In this document: positions 59,401 through 64,000 of the stretch, piece by piece | Position numbering within the stretch: position 1 is the stretch's first letter | How the letters are laid out: each line of letters opens with the position of its first letter | NCBI GenBank assembly: GCA_966210515.1 | Contig: CBIHLM010000003.1 | Location: forward strand, 46,389 to 110,388 | DNA: 64,000 nucleotides | DNA from: Paradesertivirga sp966210515 | Lineage (GTDB): Bacteria > Bacteroidota > Bacteroidia > Sphingobacteriales > Sphingobacteriaceae | Direction: 5' to 3' | Made by a program: the position numbers and the translations under genes | The notes under the pieces: model-generated | Databases searched by the model: none | What the model was told of the DNA's origin: nothing | The model's input: the letters and a program-made list of their open reading frames with translations, nothing else

Positions 59401-62400
59401 GGAAGACCTGAAGAAGCCGTTGCTGCGAGATCAAAATCTTCATCACCCATTTGTTTTGTGGCGATGGCATTCATCGTGATCGTTTGACTGGTATAACTCG
59501 AAGCAATCTCCGATGCACTTAAAGCCCTGCTGTAAATCTTAAATTCATCAATTGAACCTCTAAACATGGGGTCGGCCCATTGAGATTTACCCAGGTAATT
59601 CTGAGTGGTACTGTCGATTGCAGATGGCTTGATGGTAACGCCCGTATTGGTAGCCACCAAAGCCCCGTTAATGTACATACTGCAGGTATTACCCGACTGG
59701 CTAATGGCGAAATGGGTCCACGCGTTAAGCGGAACAGCGTAACCATACGTTATACCTTGCTCAGAACCTCCGTTCTTAATGGCAAAGCGTACCTCGCCTG
59801 CTTTTCCTGTCTGTACGGATAAAAACATGTATTTTGATGTTCCAGTTCCGAAGTCAAAAACACGCATCCAATAGTTTAAAGCATCCATTTTCACCCATGA
59901 GGATATGGTAAAGTCGTTTAAAGACTTAACTATACCGGTTGGAAGAGTAGCATAAGAAGTAGCGCTTCCGTCCAGTTTAAGTGCCTGTCCGTTTCTACCC
60001 TCAGCACGGCTTGCCGTCGCTTTTAATGTTCCATGGTTTGCACCCCAACTGTCGATGCCGCGTGTTCCGTTTGCTTCGTCAAATTTCAGGTAAGAAAGCT
60101 GGCCGATATTTGGTGTTGCAACCACCTGGGCGCTGTTAGGGTTTTCACCTATGCTATCCACAGAGGCTACCACATAGTAATAGGTGGTTCCATTGCTAAT
60201 ATTTACATCAGTGAACTTTGTACCCGAAACACTTCCGATGATCGTATACGGACCACCAGCTGTAGTTGCACGTTTAACATTATAGCTAAAGTTTAACATC
60301 GGGTCCCATTCGATGATATTTTTAGCATCGCCTGAAGCAACGAGAACATTTTCGACTGTAGTGTTTAGAATTTTTAATGAAAGGATTGCTGTATCTGCCT
60401 CTGCTTCGTTTGAAGCGATTAAGGTAACAGGGAAAAGACCCAATTCAGTTGGAATTCCGGATATTATACCCGTAGAGTTATTTACGCTCAATCCAGCCGG
60501 AAGGCCGGTAGCTGCAAAACTGGTTGGCGATTTAATACCTGTAATCGTATAAGAGTAATTCCTGCCAAACAGCGCGGTATCGATCAACGAACTGCTTATT
60601 GTTAAAGGAACGGTTCTGTCATCAAGCAAAGTTACATCGTTGCCGGTACCTCCCCTGTACGTGATACGAAAATTATATCCTCCTGCCGAAATAAGAGACA
60701 TTTCAGGCAGGTCTTTAAAAATACCGTCGATAGCTGAAGTTCCGGTATTGTTAACAATGGTATATGAAGTTCCAATTGGAAGTTCTCCAGTGATCGGAAC
60801 TAACTCAAGCTTCGGGCTGTTTAAAGTCACACTTGTTGCCGTAACGTTATCGCCTACCGCTGTACCCAGGTTAAGTTCTGCGGAGTAAGTTGCGTCGGCC
60901 TTTAAAGTAAGGGTGCCAACACTTAAAGTACCAATCTTTAAAAATCCGGGTTCCAATATTGCGCCTGCTCCATTTCCGGTTCCAATAATAGCTGATGACT
61001 GTGTTAGTCCCCATCCTCCCAGCGCACCTTCTTCTATGATTATCGGACTGTTAAAAACACCATTACTTCCATTATTATTTACTAATAATTTCCCTTTTTT
61101 TACAGTAGTAGTTCCGCTGTAAGGCTGGTTCCCCCACATTTCTAAAACCCCGGTACCGATCTTTTCAACCCTCACCCCACTGCCATTAGGATCGATAGTC
61201 CCTCCATAACTGGAATAAGTATTAAGGGCACCAATACTGATAACCGGCGCACCTCCCGCGTCTGCACGAATATAACCACGTCCGTTAAGGGCACCAAAGT
61301 GCAATGTTCCGTTTGCAAAACCTATACCCTGGCAATCAATCCCGTTTGCATCTAATAACCAGGTGGCCTTTGCACTTCCCGCATTAGGAGTTGAAAAACG
61401 CACTCTTTGTTTCCCGCTTCTCAGTTTTGAGATAAAGGTACCTGCAAATTCGCTATTGTCGCCCTGTAGATTAATACCTGCATAATCATTCCCGTCATGC
61501 TCGAGAGTTCCGGTACCTAACAATCTTCCGCGGAGTGTTATCGAATGAACATCTTCATACATATAACTTCTGCTTCCAGGAAGTACTTCTATGTCGTTAT
61601 ACAAATCGAGGTTACCACCAGCCGTGGCATGCAGGGCACCTCCGTTCATATAGATCTTGCCTGTGCCTAATGGCCCGGCTGTAGGATTGCCTGCAGTTCC
61701 GGTACCGATGCCAGCCGCCGAAATAGTACCACGTACAAGAGTTGTGTTTCCTGAATAGGTATTATTCCCTTTAATATATAAGTACCCTGAACCTGACTTC
61801 ATTAAAGAACCAGTACCGCTTATTGCCCCTTCAAAAACTGTGTTAGCCGTTGAATTCACATTCAACTGGTCGGTTAGCAGCAATGGAGTGCTGAAAGTCT
61901 GGGTTCTTGATGAGTTATTAACAAGATCATACTTTAAATTCAAAGCATTACCCGCTATAGTATAGGCATTAGCGCCGCTTTCGAACTGAATTCTCGATGC
62001 GATCAAACCATTGATATCATTTGTCAGGAGCGAATCTGTAGTTGCATTGAACGTTAATATCGCAGGGTTTACCGGAACAGTATTTTCCGTCCAGTTGCCC
62101 GCCAGGTTCAATGAATCTGTAAGGGGTGTTGCACTCCACACAGATGAGTTTGCACCCGGTATGCCAAAAGCTTCTAATGAATTGCCGCTTTCTTGTGTAG
62201 TCCCAACAGAAGAAACCACATAATAGTATGCATTACCACTGATGACATCAATGTCTGTATAGCTGTTAGTATCAACAGTTGCGATCGTTGTATACGGGCC
62301 GCCGCTTAAATAACCACGCTTCACTTTATATGAAGTAGCTCCGGAAGCAGTCTCCCATGTAAGGTTGATTCTGTCGTTTTGATTAGTAGCTACAGGCCGT

Positions 62401-64000
62401 CCGGGAATTGCCGGTGGAACAGACGCGAATACCTCGTTTGAAACGCCGCTTTCTCTATCTCCAGCAAGTGCCGTAATTACATAATAGTTATTAACTTCCG
62501 GTACCGGAGCTATATCCGTAAAAGTGGTGCCTGTAATCCCTGTCTGGATAATCGTATAGTCACTTCCCGCTGTTTGCGAACGTTTTACAGAATAACTGGT
62601 AGCGTTCGCTGAAGCCGTCCAGGTAAGTTTAATTTGTGTTGTATTAACAATTGCTGCTACAGCCGAATCCGGCGCTGCAGGTGCCTCGTTATTGATCACT
62701 TTTAGAATGAGGGTTGCACTACCGCTGCCGCTGGCATTAGTAGCAGCTATGGTAACTTCGCTTTGTCCTAATTCGGTTGGAGTACCGGATATGATACCGG
62801 TAGCTGCATCCAGACTAAGTCCCGCAGGCAAGCCGGTGGCACCGTAAGTAGATGGATTGGCACTTGCAATGATGTTGTAACTGAAAGGCTCGCCAATAGT
62901 AGCTGTAGCTGTTGTAGCACTGCTGATCTCGGGAGATCCGGCAGGTGCGGTTTGGCTGTAGGCGACGTTACTGAACGTGGCAGTATTCAGCGCCGAAGTG
63001 TTATTTGAGATGGTATAAAATCCCGCATATAAATCTGTCGGGAAACCTGTTTCAGAATAGGCGCAACCAGTATTAGTCCAATGAACACCATCCTGCGAAT
63101 GATATGTAAAAATGCGCGTGCCTACACGTTCGATTTTCAACCACCAGGGTGCTTTGGGTTGCCAGTGCCTTGCGGCACCGCCGTTCGCCCCGAGATAAAC
63201 ATCCCAAAAACGGGAACCAGGTGCCAGCGATTCGCGTAACATAACGCCGCAACCTCCGCTAAGAGGGGACACACTGTTCACCTTTACGACCAAACCTGCA
63301 TCGCCGCTGACTTTTTTAAAATTGAAGCTGAAGGCATTGCTCGTTGAAGTTCCGGCAGCCTTAAGTGTCCAGATACCGTTATTGAACGAAGCGCTGCCTG
63401 CGAGTCCGGTATTACCGATATCTATATTGGTGAGGTTAGTCACCGGCTGCACATGATCGGCAGGATAAAACACAGGGGGCAAACTAACTGCCGTAGAAGT
63501 ATCGGATGATTTTAAAAACAAGAAATCACCGCCAGCGCCACCCAAAGCAGCCCGCATCCTGTCGGTATGAGGGGTAGGTATTCCCTTACGCAAAGCATAA
63601 GCGCTGTAAATAATATTGGTCATATCGCCCGCCCTTGCTCCAGGGGCAATCCCCCAATTGGTCCAATAACTCGCATAACCGCCAAAGGGTATATAGGTCA
63701 TGGTATCTCCGTCAAAAGCATATTGATGATACAGTTCGCCGATAGCCAAAACACGGTTATCTAACTCGGAAAACATATCTACCTTCTGCTTCCATGCAAC
63801 TTCAGCGCCCCAGGCCAGGGCAGCTGCCTGCACACGCCAGTGGTCGTCGCGGCCAGTATCTCCTACTTCGCCATTTGGCAACGAGTTGCGCATCCCTCCG
63901 CCGGCATCCATCCGGTAAACTTCTATCGCCTGGTTAAACCTGGTTACATCGTTACAAAAAATCGCTGCGCCCAGGGCTATTTTCAGCTGAATAGCACCCT
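56466..64000 (-). CDS. giant secreted alginate-lyase-like multidomain protein with T9SS signal (5' end outside window)
   Basis: The frame is open through the window end, so at least 2510 residues are visible and the signal peptide and early part of the lyase domain are missing. By position: lyase domain end to about 63480; concanavalin-like domain about 62950-63475; He_PIG about 62690-62945; two FN3 about 62150-62690; beta-helix about 60610-62150; He_PIG and FN3 about 60115-60610; LamG about 59500-60110; Ig-like, He_PIG, FN3 about 58770-59500; LamG about 58140-58760; two Ig-like repeats about 57610-58130; HYR-like and SprB-like modules about 56880-57610; a short Cys/His module (V-C-H-N-G ... 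H-L-N-H-G-D-K-L-G-S-C) at about 56755-56870; T9SS signal about 56466-56700 (L-Y-P-N-P-V). It is larger than its neighbour and has extra C-terminal modules. Confidence 0.82.
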   Translation of the reverse strand, partial: GAIQLKIALGAAIFCNDVTRFNQAIEVYRMDAGGGMRNSLPNGEVGDTGRDDHWRVQAAALAWGAEVAWKQKVDMFSELDNRVLAIGELYHQYAFDGDTMTYIPFGGYASYWTNWGIAPGARAGDMTNIIYSAYALRKGIPTPHTDRMRAALGGAGGDFLFLKSSDTSTAVSLPPVFYPADHVQPVTNLTNIDIGNTGLAGSASFNNGIWTLKAAGTSTSNAFSFNFKKVSGDAGLVVKVNSVSPLSGGCGVMLRESLAPGSRFWDVYLGANGGAARHWQPKAPWWLKIERVGTRIFTYHSQDGVHWTNTGCAYSETGFPTDLYAGFYTISNNTSALNTATFSNVAYSQTAPAGSPEISSATTATATIGEPFSYNIIASANPSTYGATGLPAGLSLDAATGIISGTPTELGQSEVTIAATNASGSGSATLILKVINNEAPAAPDSAVAAIVNTTQIKLTWTASANATSYSVKRSQTAGSDYTIIQTGITGTTFTDIAPVPEVNNYYVITALAGDRESGVSNEVFASVPPAIPGRPVATNQNDRINLTWETASGATSYKVKRGYLSGGPYTTIATVDTNSYTDIDVISGNAYYYVVSSVGTTQESGNSLEAFGIPGANSSVWSATPLTDSLNLAGNWTENTVPVNPAILTFNATTDSLLTNDINGLIASRIQFESGANAYTIAGNALNLKYDLVNNSSRTQTFSTPLLLTDQLNVNSTANTVFEGAISGTGSLMKSGSGYLYIKGNNTYSGNTTLVRGTISAAGIGTGTAGNPTAGPLGTGKIYMNGGALHATAGGNLDLYNDIEVLPGSRSYMYEDVHSITLRGRLLGTGTLEHDGNDYAGINLQGDNSEFAGTFISKLRSGKQRVRFSTPNAGSAKATWLLDANGIDCQGIGFANGTLHFGALNGRGYIRADAGGAPVISIGALNTYSSYGGTIDPNGSGVRVEKIGTGVLEMWGNQPYSGTTTVKKGKLLVNNNGSNGVFNSPIIIEEGALGGWGLTQSSAIIGTGNGAGAILEPGFLKIGTLSVGTLTLKADATYSAELNLGTAVGDNVTATSVTLNSPKLELVPITGELPIGTSYTIVNNTGTSAIDGIFKDLPEMSLISAGGYNFRITYRGGTGNDVTLLDDRTVPLTISSSLIDTALFGRNYSYTITGIKSPTSFAATGLPAGLSVNNSTGIISGIPTELGLFPVTLIASNEAEADTAILSLKILNTTVENVLVASGDAKNIIEWDPMLNFSYNVKRATTAGGPYTIIGSVSGTKFTDVNISNGTTYYYVVASVDSIGENPNSAQVVATPNIGQLSYLKFDEANGTRGIDSWGANHGTLKATASRAEGRNGQALKLDGSATSYATLPTGIVKSLNDFTISSWVKMDALNYWMRVFDFGTGTSKYMFLSVQTGKAGEVRFAIKNGGSEQGITYGYAVPLNAWTHFAISQSGNTCSMYINGALVATNTGVTIKPSAIDSTTQNYLGKSQWADPMFRGSIDEFKIYSRALSASEIASSYTSQTITMNAIATKQMGDEDFDLAATASSGLPVTYTSSDTTVAKIVDGKVHVLSTGTSTITASQGGNNVYWPAPSQSKVLSVVITNDTQLTTLIDKPFSYTISSKPLSNFTATGLPAGLSLNASTGVISGTPTEFGVFPVVLTASNGSVTGTQTISLTVQNIVVSNVLVAAGDGKNIVEWDPIQHLTYNVKRSTSSGGPYTTIGNVSTTKFTDTNVSNGNTYYYVVASVDSAGEKSSSAEVLARPNVGQLGYFKFDEASGTRGIDSWGAAHGTLAATASRDAGKYGTSLKLDGTSNAYASLPTGIVSSLSDFTISTWLRMDVKATWMRVFDFGVSTPDNKPTKYMFLTIQAGTNVMRYAIRNGGSEQVVNATYTLPLNTWTHFAITQSGNTCRMYINGALVGTNTGVSIKPSFMGITDRNYLGKSQFSADAMFKGSIDEFKIHNRALSASEIAENMKLSQSIALASALQKAMGDADFSPATASSGLPVTYTSSDTTVASIVDGKVHILAAGTTNITASQAGSAEYNAATSVSQVLIVVKKAQSINFASIAEKTTGDADFDPAAVASSGLPVIYTSSNHNVATIVNGKVHLIGGGTTLITASQDGNESYNAATPVSQELNVFVPPAVFAKNIEVELNASGLVSITAAQVDSGSISYSGALTLSLDQATFDCSKVGTPVTVTLTGTDAKGYSRSATAQVTVSDKLVPVVIAPASQQFCFAGSTYTLPSLTASDNCGVSSITYTISGATLRSGSGADASGAFNVGTSTVKFTVTDVHGNTGSAETSVTVNSSLSSSIPDVYALSSYTDEKNTIYLGYGPSALSINALVTGGTAPYSYAWSTGAITPSINVNAEGTYTVTITDAKSCQTTSSIVINVLDVRCGNDNSKVQVCHNGSVICVASSAVDTHLNHGDKLGSCTAAISSVPVSFELEKPASYKVELYPNPVSDILNIQVSKLEAGARVSLFNLGGVEVLSQSLRQASQAVNISKLQPGVYVIQIINGTQISKQKLIKE

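Noticed and set aside
54823..63764. Many plus-strand reading frames opposite the giant genes.
   Set aside because: They mirror the repeat structure and biased composition of the giant genes on the other strand and have no ribosome-binding or family features.
1..64000. CRISPR arrays, rRNA genes and origin-type repeats.
   Set aside because: No regularly spaced repeats, rRNA motifs or DnaA-box clusters were found by eye.

Overview
The window is a chromosomal segment of a member of the Bacteroidota, most likely Sphingobacteriaceae (Pedobacter or Mucilaginibacter relatives). The evidence is type IX secretion (T9SS) C-terminal signals, an outer-membrane receptor with carboxypeptidase-like N-terminus, TAnnTTTG promoter boxes, ClpS, an LptE-SecG-GroES-GroEL gene order typical of the phylum, moderate GC and several TTG/GTG starts. 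The placement rests on protein character only; no 16S gene is present.

Region 1 to 16 kb is mostly housekeeping: dnaG (cut by the window start), a secreted protein, an M20 amidohydrolase and secA on the minus strand; then purD, a membrane protein, a TlpA-like thioredoxin protein, an arginase-fold protein without its metal ligands, an SDR epimerase, a phosphoserine-phosphatase/ACT chimera, a CLC transporter with fluoride-exporter-like signature residues, and ilvE.

Region 16 to 29 kb is carbohydrate metabolism. A pectinesterase, an aldo/keto reductase, a c-type cytochrome and a sorbosone-dehydrogenase-like protein form one minus-strand group. A six-gene minus-strand operon (fucP, SDR, FAH-family hydrolase, lactonase, SDR, zinc alcohol dehydrogenase) reads as a non-phosphorylating L-fucose route, but no fuconate dehydratase gene is present. 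A large outer-membrane beta-barrel receptor follows upstream.

Region 29 to 48 kb holds clpS, an enoyl-CoA hydratase-like gene, a macroglobulin/TonB-plug hybrid, dcd, a phosphopantetheinyl transferase, lipB, an M48 peptidase with a DUF898 membrane partner, mscS, groEL, groES, secG, an acidic unknown protein, lptE, a sigma-54-type activator and miaB. Two small genes, a GxxExxY protein and a four-helix-bundle S23-like protein, sit in this block with repeat-like flanks and look like inserted cassettes.

Region 48 to 64 kb is accessory. A tRNA-Pro(GGG) is followed by a broken tyrosine-integrase N-terminus and a perfect 20-bp hairpin, which suggests an old integration site. Beyond lie two giant tandem paralogous genes (2175 aa and more than 2500 aa, the second cut by the window end). 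Each joins an alginate-lyase-like catalytic domain to a concanavalin-like domain, Ig/FN3 modules, a beta-helix region, two LamG domains and a T9SS signal. Their repeated modules are nearly identical at DNA level in places. This pair is the most distinctive content of the window.
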